Positions 42,787 through 53,017 are shown, numbered from the stretch's first letter. The stretch: 64,000 nt of DNA from Bacteroidales bacterium (GCA_025210735.1 JAOARD010000062.1:62001-126000); one strand, 5' to 3'. Made by a program: numbers and translations. The notes: generated by a model not told the origin, from the sequence alone.

Positions 42787-44070
42787 TTAATCTATTTTAT
42801 CTAATATTTTTTCAAGCTTAATCCCTCTTGATCCCTTTATAAGAATTGTGCAATTCTCAGGTAGTGTAAATCTATCTGAATCTGATAACTGATCAACAGT
42901 ATCAAAGAATTGTAGTTTTACGTTATCTGAATATTTAACAGAACACTTTTTAAACTCATCTCCTACCAAATACACCTTTGTAAACACAGATTTATCTGTT
43001 TTCTCAACTATCCTGTTGTGTTCAATCTCAGATACATTGCCAAGCTCTAGCATATCGCCAAGTATAAGCACCCTGTTATTGGTGTTCATATGCTCTATAT
43101 TATCTATAGCAACATTCATACTCGATGGATTTGCATTATAAGCATCGATAACAATTTTTTTGTTACCCTTTATTAACATCTGAGAGCGATTATTGTTAGG
43201 CACATATCCCTCTATTGCAGATCTTATATCATCATCAGATACTCCCAATTCTGTACCTACTGCAATTGCAGCTCTTATATTATCGGTGTTGTATGCTCCA
43301 ACAAGGTTTGTTGATAATGTATATTCATTCCATTTTACATTTAGAAGAATGTTGCCATCAGAACTGTCCGGCATGCATTCAGGATAGATTATTTTATTAA
43401 GACTATACCTATCTGCATACTCCATAAGGACATTATCAGCACTATTTACAAACGCTTTTCCGTTTGTTGAACCGATATATTGGTACATCTCTGTTTTTGC
43501 CTTTATAACACCCTTATATGATCCAAAGCCCTCTATGTGGGCAGTACCAATGTTTGTTATAAGTCCGTAATCAGGTTTGCCTATATTACATAATTCAGCT
43601 ATTTCGCCAATATGGTTTGCTCCCATCTCTACAATACCTATCTCTGTTTTGTTTGTAAACGAGAGTATTGTAAGTGGTACACCAATATGGTTATTAAGAT
43701 TTCCTTTTGTAGCCGCAACATTATATTTCTTACACAAAACCTCTCTAACAAGCTCTTTTGTTGTTGTTTTTCCGTTTGTTCCTGTAATTGATATTACAGG
43801 TATACCAAGGGTTTTTCTGTGGTGTGTTGCTAATTGCTGTAGAGCCAACAGGGTATTATCAACCAAAATAGTTTTGCTGTTAATTACAGATTCAGGGTTA
43901 TCAACAACCGCATATGCTGCACCTGCCTCAAAAGCTTTATCAACATACATATTACCATCAAAGTTCTCTCCTTTAAGTGCAAAGAACATTCCATTTTGTA
44001 CAATATTACGTGTATCTGTAGTAATGCCTTTGGTTCCTAAAAATATCTTATAAAGCTCTTCTATCAACAT
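42787..44070 (-). CDS. murF: UDP-N-acetylmuramoyl-tripeptide--D-alanyl-D-alanine ligase MurF
   Basis: A 427-residue cytoplasmic ligase of peptidoglycan precursor synthesis. The P-loop is ITGTNGKTTTKELVREVL, with GIVEMGANHIGEI, the YNANPSSM segment of the C-terminal domain, and the end ILIKGSRGIKLEKIL. I chose ATG 44070 (MLIEELYKIF); the frame extends six codons further only through a TTG. It lies after gldJ across a terminator hairpin and ahead of the pyrophosphatase gene. A gldJ-murF neighbourhood is also seen in other T9SS bacteria. Confidence 0.95.
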   Translation of the reverse strand: MLIEELYKIFLGTKGITTDTRNIVQNGMFFALKGENFDGNMYVDKAFEAGAAYAVVDNPESVINSKTILVDNTLLALQQLATHHRKTLGIPVISITGTNGKTTTKELVREVLCKKYNVAATKGNLNNHIGVPLTILSFTNKTEIGIVEMGANHIGEIAELCNIGKPDYGLITNIGTAHIEGFGSYKGVIKAKTEMYQYIGSTNGKAFVNSADNVLMEYADRYSLNKIIYPECMPDSSDGNILLNVKWNEYTLSTNLVGAYNTDNIRAAIAVGTELGVSDDDIRSAIEGYVPNNNRSQMLIKGNKKIVIDAYNANPSSMNVAIDNIEHMNTNNRVLILGDMLELGNVSEIEHNRIVEKTDKSVFTKVYLVGDEFKKCSVKYSDNVKLQFFDTVDQLSDSDRFTLPENCTILIKGSRGIKLEKILDKID

Positions 44071-44085
44071 AAAATTATTTTTATA

Positions 44086-44119
44086 CAAAAATGGCTGTCG
44101 GTATAAAACGGACAGCCAT
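44086..44119 (-). terminator. Terminator between gldJ and murF
   Basis: ATGGCTGTC (44091-44099) and GACAGCCAT (44111-44119) make a perfect 9-bp stem; on the minus strand a short T-run follows (44090-44086). murF expression downstream would need read-through or its own promoter. Confidence 0.75.
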
Positions 44120-44142
44120 TAAATATAATCAAAATATTGTAT

Positions 44143-45585
44143 CTACAGTTTATATCCTTTTGGGCTTCCCACTCTGTTCATTGCACAACGGAAACCAATA
44201 TCGTTAGTCGATTTATTCTCATCAAGGAATCTACGTGTTCCAGGCTGTAACCAGTAAGCTCTGTCTTTCCACGACCCTCCTTTATAAACACGAGTAATAT
44301 CACTTACATTTGTTGTTCCCGGCTTATACATACTTTGTGTTGAAGTCTCTTCATTAACATCAATGTTAGTAAGTTTATCACCATCTCTGAAGTTTCTGTA
44401 ATCTTCAACAACAAATAGCGATGTATCAACTCCGTTACCTTTAAGTCTCTCTATGTAATTATAGGTAAGTCTGGACTTTGGATCTTTTGGTGTAACAAAT
44501 TTGTTACCACGGAATGGTCTGAAATCATCAACATCTGATGGAGAAAGGACACGATAAACATCACGAACCCACTCGTTAACATTTCCTGCCATGTTGTAAA
44601 GACCAAAATCATTTGGAGCATATGAATCAACCGGAAGTGTAATACTACCACCATCGTTAAGACTACCGGCAACTCCCATCATATCTCCTTTTGCTCTCTT
44701 AAAGTTAGCTTGCATCATTCCGCGCACTTTAGGATCAGCATATCTAACATTATGACCATCCCAAGGATAAATCCTGTTACCAGTAATTATCTCTTGTCCG
44801 TCAGGTGAGCTTATACCTCTTGCAGCATACTCCCACTCAGCCTCGGTCGGAAGTCGGTAACGTGGAAGTATAAATCCATCCTCCATAGTTACCCTTTCAT
44901 ATGTTTCAGCTTCTTCCTGCGACTCTGTATCTGATTTTGTTTGAGTAGGAATCTCAAACTTACCAGCAAGATAAGCCGAAGTACTAAAGTCAGTTTTTCC
45001 TATAATTGTATCTGGTAAGAACCCGTTCTGAACCAGAATAAGCTCGTTTACCCTGTCTGTTCTCCACTCACAATAATCATCAGCCTGTAGCCACGATACA
45101 CCAACAACCGGATATGTGTTGTATGATGGGTGACGAAGATAATCCTCTACATAAGGATCGTTATATGACAGTCTGTTCTCTCTCCAAACTAATGTATCTG
45201 GTAAAGCGTTTGTATAAACATCTTTTAAATCAGGGTACACAGTCTTTAGCCAGTGAAGGTAGTATCTGTATTCGTTATTACTAACCTCCATCTCGTCCAT
45301 GTAGAACGTTTCAACAGTAACTCGTCTAGGTGTATTGTTCCATTTGTACAGAACATCATCAGAGGTACGTCCCATTACAAATGTACCACCCTCAATCATT
45401 ATTAATCCAGGACCTGTTTCCTGTTCATAGTCAGGTACCACTTTATAATTACCCATATCGGGATCATTGAAATTCCACCCTGTCTTGCTAGACTTATTGT
45501 TATCAAGGGACGAACCACTTGATCCACAAGCAGACAGGATTAACGCCACAACCAAAATAAATGGAATAAACTTAGCTCTATTCAT
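44143..45585 (-). CDS. gldJ: T9SS/gliding lipoprotein GldJ (FGE-sulfatase-like domain)
   Basis: A 480-residue lipoprotein (MNRAKFIPFILVVALILSAC, C20) built on a formylglycine-generating-enzyme-like fold: GLIMIEGGTFVMGRTSDD, EMEVSNNEYRYYL, PVVGVSWLQADDYCEW, YRLPTEAEWEYAARG, YNMAGNVNEWVRDVY and GFRCAMNR. This fold is used structurally in GldJ and GldK/PorK. I favour GldJ because porU-porV lie nearby and murF is adjacent, whereas GldK is normally followed by gldL, gldM and gldN, which are absent here. ATG 45585 is preferred over a GTG eight codons upstream. It is needed for stability of the secretion machinery in relatives. Confidence 0.8.
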   Translation of the reverse strand: MNRAKFIPFILVVALILSACGSSGSSLDNNKSSKTGWNFNDPDMGNYKVVPDYEQETGPGLIMIEGGTFVMGRTSDDVLYKWNNTPRRVTVETFYMDEMEVSNNEYRYYLHWLKTVYPDLKDVYTNALPDTLVWRENRLSYNDPYVEDYLRHPSYNTYPVVGVSWLQADDYCEWRTDRVNELILVQNGFLPDTIIGKTDFSTSAYLAGKFEIPTQTKSDTESQEEAETYERVTMEDGFILPRYRLPTEAEWEYAARGISSPDGQEIITGNRIYPWDGHNVRYADPKVRGMMQANFKRAKGDMMGVAGSLNDGGSITLPVDSYAPNDFGLYNMAGNVNEWVRDVYRVLSPSDVDDFRPFRGNKFVTPKDPKSRLTYNYIERLKGNGVDTSLFVVEDYRNFRDGDKLTNIDVNEETSTQSMYKPGTTNVSDITRVYKGGSWKDRAYWLQPGTRRFLDENKSTNDIGFRCAMNRVGSPKGYKL

Positions 45586-45652
45586 ATCTTGTTTAAAATT
45601 AAATATCACACCTTAGAACAATTGTTCAAATATATAACTTTTGCAATAATAA

Positions 45653-46627
45653 CTAAAATCTTGGACACTTTATTGCCCTATTCTTTCTATGAACATCTCT
45701 TCCGCCAAAAAGATACTGAACACCAAACTCATGACTTCCCCCCAGATTAATGCCGCCATTGCTTTTAAGTCCAAAATCGTAGCTATAAGCAAATGCCATT
45801 TTTTTATAAAAAAGTTTTGCAACACCTACAACATTTACCCATTCAAACGCAAAATCATTTCTCACAAATAGTCCTGCATAATAGAAGCTCCTTTTATATC
45901 CTACTCCATATAACATAGTGTTATACCCATCCTGACTTGTAACCGATATAAATGGAGTAATAATATAGTGTAGTCGCTTTCTGTTATACACCCCTGTCTG
46001 AAATGAGAGATTTGTTGCCAAATATCCAGTCACCTTAATTTTTACCTTGTTATTTTTATGTAATCCAAACGATGGTTGATTAAGATGATCGCCAGATACA
46101 CCCCACATAAGCTTCCTATATCTACCAGATATACCAACACCTATATCTCCATTAAGTTTATTTTTGTTGATATATTCGTTTGTTAAACTTCCGTTAGCCT
46201 GATCTGGAAATACCAGATTATCAGAGTTTACAGTCTTTAGCAGAGCTCCCACTTTAAGCCCGAATGATATATCAAAATGTCTCTTATCTGTTAAGTTATA
46301 AGAGTATAGCACATTAAATGCTGTATATGTTAAACCAGCACTTCCTTGCTGATCACGAATCATTGATACTCCAATACCAGATTTTAATGCAGGCATATTA
46401 TCCTCATAACTTGCATAATATGTAGCAAATGCATTTCCAAGCGATGTGTATTCATTTCTGTAACCTACAGATATAACAGGCTGATTAAGTCCTCCTACAA
46501 GCGATGGGCTAATAAACAATCTGTTTGTTGCCAGATGAGACGAAACATAGTCCTGAGAATACATTTCAGATACCAACATAAACATAAAAACAGATATCAA
46601 AATACACTTTACACAACCAAACTTCAT
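45653..46627 (-). CDS. PorP/SprF family type IX secretion outer-membrane protein
   Basis: A 324-residue protein with a signal peptide ending SEMYSQ. The family opening follows: 'SPSLVGGLNQPVISVGYRNEYTSLGNAFATYYASYE', and later GIGVSMIRDQQGSAGLT, which is the PorP/SprF barrel pattern (NPA..G......v..yRnQW.....). These barrels bind and assist surface attachment or secretion of particular T9SS substrates. It is upstream of gldJ in the same direction (67-bp gap) and diverges from porU. Many paralogues exist per genome, so the partner substrate is unclear. Confidence 0.82.
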   Translation of the reverse strand: MKFGCVKCILISVFMFMLVSEMYSQDYVSSHLATNRLFISPSLVGGLNQPVISVGYRNEYTSLGNAFATYYASYEDNMPALKSGIGVSMIRDQQGSAGLTYTAFNVLYSYNLTDKRHFDISFGLKVGALLKTVNSDNLVFPDQANGSLTNEYINKNKLNGDIGVGISGRYRKLMWGVSGDHLNQPSFGLHKNNKVKIKVTGYLATNLSFQTGVYNRKRLHYIITPFISVTSQDGYNTMLYGVGYKRSFYYAGLFVRNDFAFEWVNVVGVAKLFYKKMAFAYSYDFGLKSNGGINLGGSHEFGVQYLFGGRDVHRKNRAIKCPRF

Positions 46628-46722
46628 TCCTTTCTCCCCAGATAATTATTCATTATTGATTTAATTACAATAATATTTCACCAAATGTTGTTTATTTTGT
46701 AGATAAAACAAACTAACAAAAG

Positions 46723-49700
46723 ATGCACAGGCTAAAACTATATATTTTTACAATAATAGTATTAATAATATACAACTCAACATTTGCACAAGATATTGTA
46801 CGTACAATAAATTGGTATGAGTCTGATAATACTGATATACCTAAATTTAATAATAGTTACGGTATAAACAAAAAAACAGGGGTGCCTTATTACTATGAGG
46901 CAATACCCATTGGTAATATCAGTAAAGCAAAAATAGATTTAGTTATTGAAAAAACATCGCCATTAAGCACTTTTAATTCTGATATAAGTGGTAATATATC
47001 CAGAAGTTTTGATTTTGAATATGATATAAGCAGAAGTAATAATCAGAATATTCTACAGATAAAGATTAATCCTCTACGAAGAGGAAATTCAGGTTTAGAG
47101 AAACTGGATGCTTTCAGAATAAATATTGCTCCGGCTGTAAACTACTCTAAACGATCAGTTAGTACATCTAACTCTGTACTGGCATCGGGCAAGTGGTATA
47201 AGGTTGCTGTTGAGAAAAATGGTATTTATAAGATAAGTTACGATAAACTTGTTGAGCTCGGTTTTTCCGATCCTTCAAAAATATCGGTATTTGGTAACGG
47301 AGGTAAACAGTTATCGTTTTACTACTCTACTAGTGTAGATAGCGATCTGTCAGAGGTTCCTGTAAGTTTCAATAAGGGGGCTGACAATATATTTAATAGT
47401 GGCGACTTTATATACTTTTATGCTACGGGACCAGTTCACTGGGAATATAATATTACAGATAAGGTATTTGAGAAGGTTAAACACCACTATTCAAACAGAT
47501 CGTACTATTTTATAACTGATAGATTCGGAACTGCAAAGCAGATTACAAAAAAGGTATCGCCTGGGGCTGCAAACAGAACAAGTAACAAACATCTTTGGTA
47601 TGCTTCTCATGAGGTACAGGACACTAACCTGTTAATGTCCGGAAGATCGTGGTATGGTGAGACATTTGATATTGAGACGTCAAAAAACTTTGAGTTTACT
47701 TTTCCTAATAGTATTGCTAGTGAGAATTCTCATGTAAATTTTGCTGCTATGGCACAATCAAAAGCAGCATCGTCATATACTATTACAATAAATGGTACTT
47801 CCAAAAATCTTACCTTAAGAAAAACCGATTTTAGTAATTACGAGAAAGGTGTTGAAGGAAAATCATTATTCACATTTAATCAATCAGGAGATAAGGTCTC
47901 TGTAAATATTACATACAATAAACCTTTTCCTTCGTCAATTGGCTGGTTAGATTATATAGATATTAACAGATGGTGTAGTATATCATATACCGGAACTACG
48001 CTTGAGTTTGCAGATCCAAGCACACTGGGTGCCGGTAATATAACCAGATATACTGTTGCTACAAATTCGTCTGATATTAAAGTATGGGATGTTACAGATA
48101 TTAACAACACCCAGGAGGTTGAGTTAACCACCGGAGCATCTTCTGTTACTTTCTCAGATAATTCCAACTCTTTAAGAAGATATGTTGCGTTCAACATATC
48201 AAATGCATCAGATCCGGTATTTATTGGCGGGATAAATAATCAGAACCTACATGCTGATAGTTCTGCCGAACTCATAATAATTACAACAAATACATTATAT
48301 GGTCAGGCACAGAGGTTAGCTGAGTTTCATAAAAGCAAGGATAATATCTCTTATAAAATATTCACGCCAGAGCCAATATACAATGAGTATTCATCCGGCT
48401 CACCAGATGTTTGTGCAATCAGAAATTTTTTGGGACATATGTATAATCAGCCGGGAAGCAAACTTAAATATCTGCTTTTTATGGGCGACGGTACATACAA
48501 CAATTCGCCAGATTGGGTATCAAAAAACAATGTTCTATTATGCTATCAATCAAAAGAATCTCTTATTGAAACGGGATCGTATGTAAGTGATGATTTCTTT
48601 GGTTTACTTGATGATGGTGAGGGCGAAGGAGAAGGTCTGCTGGATATTGGTATTGGGCGCATTCCTGTAAGAAAAAGTTCTGGTGCTGATATTGTTTACA
48701 ATAAGATTGTGAAGTATTACGAAAACAGAGATTGTGGTATATGGCAAAACAGAATTACGTTTATTGGCGACGATGGTGACAACAATACTCACGTAATAGA
48801 TGCTGAAAAATTAAGCAATCTTGTAAATACAAATCATCCGGATATTATAACAGATAAAATATATCTTGACAGCTATATAATGGAGAAAAAGGATGTTGAG
48901 TTGTATCCTGATGTTAATAAAGCAATAAACAATGCTGTTAAACAGGGCTCGGTAATTCTCAACTACTCGGGGCACGGTAGTCCCAGTCAGCTTGCACATG
49001 AATATGTAATTACACGCGAAGAGATAGACTCTTGGGATAATAAAAATCTTCCGGTGTTTGTAACTGCAACATGTAGTTTCTCTAAGTGGGATAATAACTA
49101 CACATCGGCCGGAGAGTATATACTGTTAAAGAAAGATTTTGGAGGTATTGCTCTGTTCAGTACAACACGCATTGTATATTCAGGTCCAAACTTCACTCTT
49201 AATAATAACTTTTATAAGAACTTTAAGAAAAAAGATACTGATGGAAAATATATAAGAATGGGCGACGTAATAAAGCAGACAAAGATTGCTATGCCAGATG
49301 ATTCCAACAAAAGAAACTTCTCTTTGCTTGGTGATCCACTTCTGCGTCTTGCCCTTCCGGAAAACGATATAACTATTGATGAGGTAACTAAAAATGGTTC
49401 GCTGGTAGCAGATACTCTAAAAGCTTTTGATAAGATTACAATTAAAGGATCTGTTAGAAATGGCAGCGGAATAATGTCTGATTTCTCAGGAGATGTATGG
49501 TGCACTGTTTATGATAAACAGACCAAAGAACGAACACTTGCCAATAAAGGAGGAACTCCATTTGAGTTTGAATCGTGGAAGAATATAATATTTCAGGGAA
49601 AAGCATCGGTATCAAAAGGTATTTTTACCATAGATTTTATTGTACCAAAAGATATATCATATAAGTATGGTCCGGGTAAAATAACAGCATTTGCCTGCAA

Positions 49701-50430
49701 TAACAATACCTCTGCATCTGGTAATAAGGAGATTGTAGTTGGAGGTACCGGAACAAATAAAATATCAGACTCTTATGGTCCAACTATTGACTTGTATATG
49801 AATAATTCGGAATTTGTAGAGGGAGGTATGACAAATGACTCTCCTAAACTTATTGTTGAACTATCAGATGAGAGTGGAATTAATACTATGAATAACTCTG
49901 TAGGGCATGACATTACCGCAACCATTGATAATGACGACAGTAAACCCATTAACCTTAATCAGTTTTATAATAGTAATAGCAATACTTACAAGTCCGGACG
50001 TGCAGAGTATTATCTTGAGAAGCTTGAAAACGGTACACATACTATAAGAGTTAAGGCATGGGATATTGTTAATAACTCAAACGAAGCTGAGATTGAGTTT
50101 GTTGTTGCAAATAGTGAGGAGTTAGCTATTCAGCACCTGCTAAACTATCCAAATCCTTTTACTGAGCGTACAACATTCTATTTTAACCATAACCGCCCAA
50201 ACACATACCTTGAGGCTGTTATACAGGTGTTCACAGTATCTGGTAAGTTGGTAAAGACATTAACAGCCGAATTTGTAACTGATTCATTCCGTTCTGAACC
50301 AATAGAATGGGATGGTTTAGATGATTTTGGAAATAAAATTGGTAGGGGCGTATACATATATAAGCTAAAATTACGTTCTAATTCAGATAAGGCTATTGAA
50401 AAAATTGAAAAATTAGTAATTCTAAAATAA
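46723..50430 (+). CDS. porU: T9SS sortase PorU (gingipain-type C25 peptidase)
   Basis: A 1235-residue surface protein with a signal peptide ending STFAQ. The C25 caspase-like domain carries the catalytic His751 (NYSGHGSP) and Cys784 (VTATCSFSKWD). Before it are beta-rich domains; the C-terminus is itself a T9SS-type beta-domain (LNYPNPF..RTTFYF ... GRGVYIYKLKL). PorU cleaves C-terminal signals of T9SS cargo and links the cargo to A-LPS together with PorV. It is followed 42 bp later by porV. All key residues are intact. Confidence 0.95.
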   Translation: MHRLKLYIFTIIVLIIYNSTFAQDIVRTINWYESDNTDIPKFNNSYGINKKTGVPYYYEAIPIGNISKAKIDLVIEKTSPLSTFNSDISGNISRSFDFEYDISRSNNQNILQIKINPLRRGNSGLEKLDAFRINIAPAVNYSKRSVSTSNSVLASGKWYKVAVEKNGIYKISYDKLVELGFSDPSKISVFGNGGKQLSFYYSTSVDSDLSEVPVSFNKGADNIFNSGDFIYFYATGPVHWEYNITDKVFEKVKHHYSNRSYYFITDRFGTAKQITKKVSPGAANRTSNKHLWYASHEVQDTNLLMSGRSWYGETFDIETSKNFEFTFPNSIASENSHVNFAAMAQSKAASSYTITINGTSKNLTLRKTDFSNYEKGVEGKSLFTFNQSGDKVSVNITYNKPFPSSIGWLDYIDINRWCSISYTGTTLEFADPSTLGAGNITRYTVATNSSDIKVWDVTDINNTQEVELTTGASSVTFSDNSNSLRRYVAFNISNASDPVFIGGINNQNLHADSSAELIIITTNTLYGQAQRLAEFHKSKDNISYKIFTPEPIYNEYSSGSPDVCAIRNFLGHMYNQPGSKLKYLLFMGDGTYNNSPDWVSKNNVLLCYQSKESLIETGSYVSDDFFGLLDDGEGEGEGLLDIGIGRIPVRKSSGADIVYNKIVKYYENRDCGIWQNRITFIGDDGDNNTHVIDAEKLSNLVNTNHPDIITDKIYLDSYIMEKKDVELYPDVNKAINNAVKQGSVILNYSGHGSPSQLAHEYVITREEIDSWDNKNLPVFVTATCSFSKWDNNYTSAGEYILLKKDFGGIALFSTTRIVYSGPNFTLNNNFYKNFKKKDTDGKYIRMGDVIKQTKIAMPDDSNKRNFSLLGDPLLRLALPENDITIDEVTKNGSLVADTLKAFDKITIKGSVRNGSGIMSDFSGDVWCTVYDKQTKERTLANKGGTPFEFESWKNIIFQGKASVSKGIFTIDFIVPKDISYKYGPGKITAFACNNNTSASGNKEIVVGGTGTNKISDSYGPTIDLYMNNSEFVEGGMTNDSPKLIVELSDESGINTMNNSVGHDITATIDNDDSKPINLNQFYNSNSNTYKSGRAEYYLEKLENGTHTIRVKAWDIVNNSNEAEIEFVVANSEELAIQHLLNYPNPFTERTTFYFNHNRPNTYLEAVIQVFTVSGKLVKTLTAEFVTDSFRSEPIEWDGLDDFGNKIGRGVYIYKLKLRSNSDKAIEKIEKLVILK

Positions 50431-50472
50431 AGTTACGTATATTGTATATACATTTATGACAAAGTATCACAC

Positions 50473-51630
50473 ATGAAAAAATTAGTATTATTTGCAGGTA
50501 TTCTGTTAGCAACATTAGCAGGCAGAAATGTTTTTGGGCAGATTGACCCGGGGCAGTTAAACGGAAGGGAAGATAAAACAAATATGATAAGTGCCGCAGT
50601 TCCATTCTTAACTATTGCTCCAGATGCAAGAAGCGCAGGTATGGGAGATGTAGGAGCTGCAACAAGACCGGATGCAAATGCAACACACTGGAATGCATCT
50701 AAATTAGCATTTATGGATAATAATTATGGTCTTTCAGTATCATTTACACCATGGTTAAAGTCGTTAGGAATTGAGGATATGTATATAGGATATCTTAGTG
50801 GTTTTGCAAAATTCTCTGAGAATCAGGCTGTATATGGATCTCTTAAATATTTTACACTAGGTAACGTTGTTTTCAGAACAAGTGCGCAGGATCAGGGGTT
50901 TAGTTTTACTCCAAATGAATTTGCTCTTAGCTTAGGATATGTACAGAAACTTGGTGGTAAGGTATCCGGATCGGTAGGATTTAAATATATATACTCTAAC
51001 CTTACTGGTAGTTATGCAGAGGGTGCAAAAGCGGGTAATGCGTTTGCTGCAGATCTAGGTATATATTATCAGGACGAAGGAACAATAGCAAACACAGATA
51101 TGTTTTATGGTCTTGGTTTAAATATATCAAACCTTGGTAATAAGATATCTTATACAGAGAATAAAAAAGATTTCCTTCCTGCCAACTTAAGACTTGGTGG
51201 ACTTATTGGAGCAAATATTGATGAGTATAATGAGATTAGTCTTGCTATAGATATCAACAAACTATTAGTTCCAACACCAGAGACAACAGTTGATGAGCAA
51301 GGAAAAATTACAACCGATAATAAGGATGATCTTTCAGTAGTTAGTGGTGTATTTAACTCACTTTGGGAAGCTCCCGGAGGATTTAGCGAGAAGATGAATG
51401 AACTTACTTACTCATTTGGTGTAGAGTATTGGTATTCAAGAATATTTGCATTAAGATTCGGATACTTTAATGAGCACAAAGATAAGGGTAACAGAAAGTA
51501 TTTCTCAGTTGGAGGAGGTTTAACATACAATGTTCTTACTCTTGATGTTGCATATCTTATACCAACAGCCGGAAAAAACAATCCGCTTGCAAATACAGTA
51601 AGGTTTTCGTTAAGTTTTAACTTTAAGTAG
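50473..51630 (+). CDS. porV: T9SS outer-membrane shuttle protein PorV (LptO)
   Basis: A 385-residue beta-barrel (FadL-like) with a signal peptide ending RNVFGQ. The PorV signature is clear: SAAVPFLTIAPDARSAGMGDVGAATRPDANATHWNASKLAF and the C-terminal strands ending VRFSLSFNFK. PorV collects cargo from the SprA translocon and carries it to PorU. It forms a two-gene operon with porU and ends at a strong terminator. Confidence 0.95.
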   Translation: MKKLVLFAGILLATLAGRNVFGQIDPGQLNGREDKTNMISAAVPFLTIAPDARSAGMGDVGAATRPDANATHWNASKLAFMDNNYGLSVSFTPWLKSLGIEDMYIGYLSGFAKFSENQAVYGSLKYFTLGNVVFRTSAQDQGFSFTPNEFALSLGYVQKLGGKVSGSVGFKYIYSNLTGSYAEGAKAGNAFAADLGIYYQDEGTIANTDMFYGLGLNISNLGNKISYTENKKDFLPANLRLGGLIGANIDEYNEISLAIDINKLLVPTPETTVDEQGKITTDNKDDLSVVSGVFNSLWEAPGGFSEKMNELTYSFGVEYWYSRIFALRFGYFNEHKDKGNRKYFSVGGGLTYNVLTLDVAYLIPTAGKNNPLANTVRFSLSFNFK

Positions 51631-51656
51631 ACAATATATTTTATTAAATATTAAAG

Positions 51657-51687
51657 AAATACCCACTAAAAAGTGGGTATTTTTTTG
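51657..51687 (+). terminator. Terminator of porU-porV
   Basis: AATACCCAC (51658-51666) pairs with GTGGGTATT (51673-51681), followed by a T-run. Confidence 0.9.
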
Positions 51688-51712
51688 TATATAGCATATA
51701 CTAATAAATAAT

Positions 51713-52201
51713 ATGTTTATGAATCTTAGAATTGGTTACGGTTACGATGTTCACAGATTAGAAGAGAACAATGAGTTATGGATTGGGGGGATAATGGTGC
51801 CACATTACAAAGGTAGCGTAGGTCATTCTGATGGCGATGTGCTGATACACGCTATTTGTGATGCTCTTCTTGGTGCAGCAAATATGAGAGACATAGGATA
51901 CCATTTCCCGGATAATGACCCTTCATTAAAAGGTATTGACTCTAAAATACTTCTTAAAAAGACCAAAAAACTTATTAATGATAAAGGTTTTAAGATATGT
52001 AATATTGACAGCACAATATGTCTGCAAAAGCCTAAGGTTAAAGATTTAATACCCGAAATGCAAAAAACATTGGCTTTTGTAATGGATTTGGAAACTGAGC
52101 TTATATCTGTAAAGGCAACTACAACTGAAAAGCTTGGTGCTGTTGGAGCCGAAGAGGGTATTGCTGCCATGGCAACTGTTCTGCTTAGCAAAGAGCAGTA
52201 A
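51713..52201 (+). CDS. ispF: 2-C-methyl-D-erythritol 2,4-cyclodiphosphate synthase
   Basis: A 160-162-residue enzyme of the non-mevalonate isoprenoid pathway. GYGYDVHRL supplies zinc ligands (Asp, His), GHSDGDVLIHAICDALLGA supplies the third His, and KATTTEKLGAVGAEEGIAAMA is the C-terminal signature. Two ATGs six bases apart (51713, 51719) are both possible starts; the second fits the family N-terminus slightly better. It starts the run ispF, CoA-binding protein, thioredoxin-like protein. Confidence 0.95.
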   Translation: MFMNLRIGYGYDVHRLEENNELWIGGIMVPHYKGSVGHSDGDVLIHAICDALLGAANMRDIGYHFPDNDPSLKGIDSKILLKKTKKLINDKGFKICNIDSTICLQKPKVKDLIPEMQKTLAFVMDLETELISVKATTTEKLGAVGAEEGIAAMATVLLSKEQ

Positions 52202-52323
52202 ACCATATGCACATCTGATTGTTTAATATAAATAGATTTACTTTAAAAGGCCGTTTCTGCTGCCTCTATTAATAATGAGGTTGACAAAAGTGGCATATTT
52301 ATTAAAAAGGAAGATTTAAGCGT

Positions 52324-52683
52324 ATGAAAAAAACTATTGTTTTAGGAGCCAGTACAAATAGCACAAGGTTTTCTAACAAAGCTATTAAGAGTCTGGTAAG
52401 GCATGGGCATGAGGTTGTTGCAATAGGTGCCAAAGAGGGTATGATAGGTGATATAGAGATAAATAAAACGCTGGCTGACACATCTGATATTCACACAATA
52501 AGCGTATATCTGAACAAAGACAATCAGGAGGTATATAAAGATTATATTATAAACTCAGGAGTTAAGAGAGTTATATTTAATCCGGGCGCCGAGAATGATG
52601 AACTTGCCGGTTTAATATCTGAAAATGGTATTGAGGTTGTTAATAACTGTACAATAATTATGCTCAATAACTCTTCATTCTAG
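52324..52683 (+). CDS. CoA-binding domain protein (YccU-like)
   Basis: A 119-residue Rossmann-fold protein: KKTIVLGASTNSTRFSNKAIKSL followed by GHEVVAIGAKEG and VKRVIFNPGAEND, the pattern of the stand-alone CoA_binding_2 family. No catalytic role is known for most members. It lies 122 bp after ispF and five bases before the thioredoxin-like gene, so the latter two are coupled. Confidence 0.85.
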   Translation: MKKTIVLGASTNSTRFSNKAIKSLVRHGHEVVAIGAKEGMIGDIEINKTLADTSDIHTISVYLNKDNQEVYKDYIINSGVKRVIFNPGAENDELAGLISENGIEVVNNCTIIMLNNSSF

Positions 52684-52687
52684 TATA

Positions 52688-53017
52688 ATGATAATGTGGA
52701 ATAATATTAGTAGCCAGGAAACATTTAACGAATGTATTAATCAGGATAAACTAAACCTGTTTCTTTTTTCTCATTCTGACTGCTCTGTATGTGTATCTCT
52801 AAAACCTATGTTAGAGAATATGTTATCAAGATTTGATAATCTGAAACTAAACTATGTAGATGTAAGAAGAACTCCTGAGATATCTGGACAGTTATCAATA
52901 TTCGCTGTGCCAACAGTATCGGTGTATTACGGAGGAAGAGAGTATATTAAAAAAAGCAGGGTTATAAACACACTGCTTCTGGAGGATGATATTTTTAAAC
53001 TTGAACAAAAAATATAA
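52688..53017 (+). CDS. Thioredoxin-like protein
   Basis: A 109-residue cytoplasmic thioredoxin-fold protein with redox motif CSVC in LFSHSDCSVCVSL and the cis-proline in FAVPTVSVYYGGRE. It lacks the WCGPC of classical thioredoxin, so it is probably a specialised reductase or a monothiol-like helper. It is preceded by the CoA-binding gene (4-bp gap) and followed by a terminator. Two ATGs (52688, 52694) are possible starts. Confidence 0.83.
   Translation: MIMWNNISSQETFNECINQDKLNLFLFSHSDCSVCVSLKPMLENMLSRFDNLKLNYVDVRRTPEISGQLSIFAVPTVSVYYGGREYIKKSRVINTLLLEDDIFKLEQKI

Noticed and set aside
44070-44088. Longer murF start at a TTG
   Set aside because: The extra six codons overlap the flank of the gldJ terminator, and the ATG gives the family N-terminus.
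44143-45585. GldK/PorK instead of GldJ
   Set aside because: The fold is shared, but gldL, gldM and gldN do not follow, while porU-porV and murF neighbours fit gldJ.
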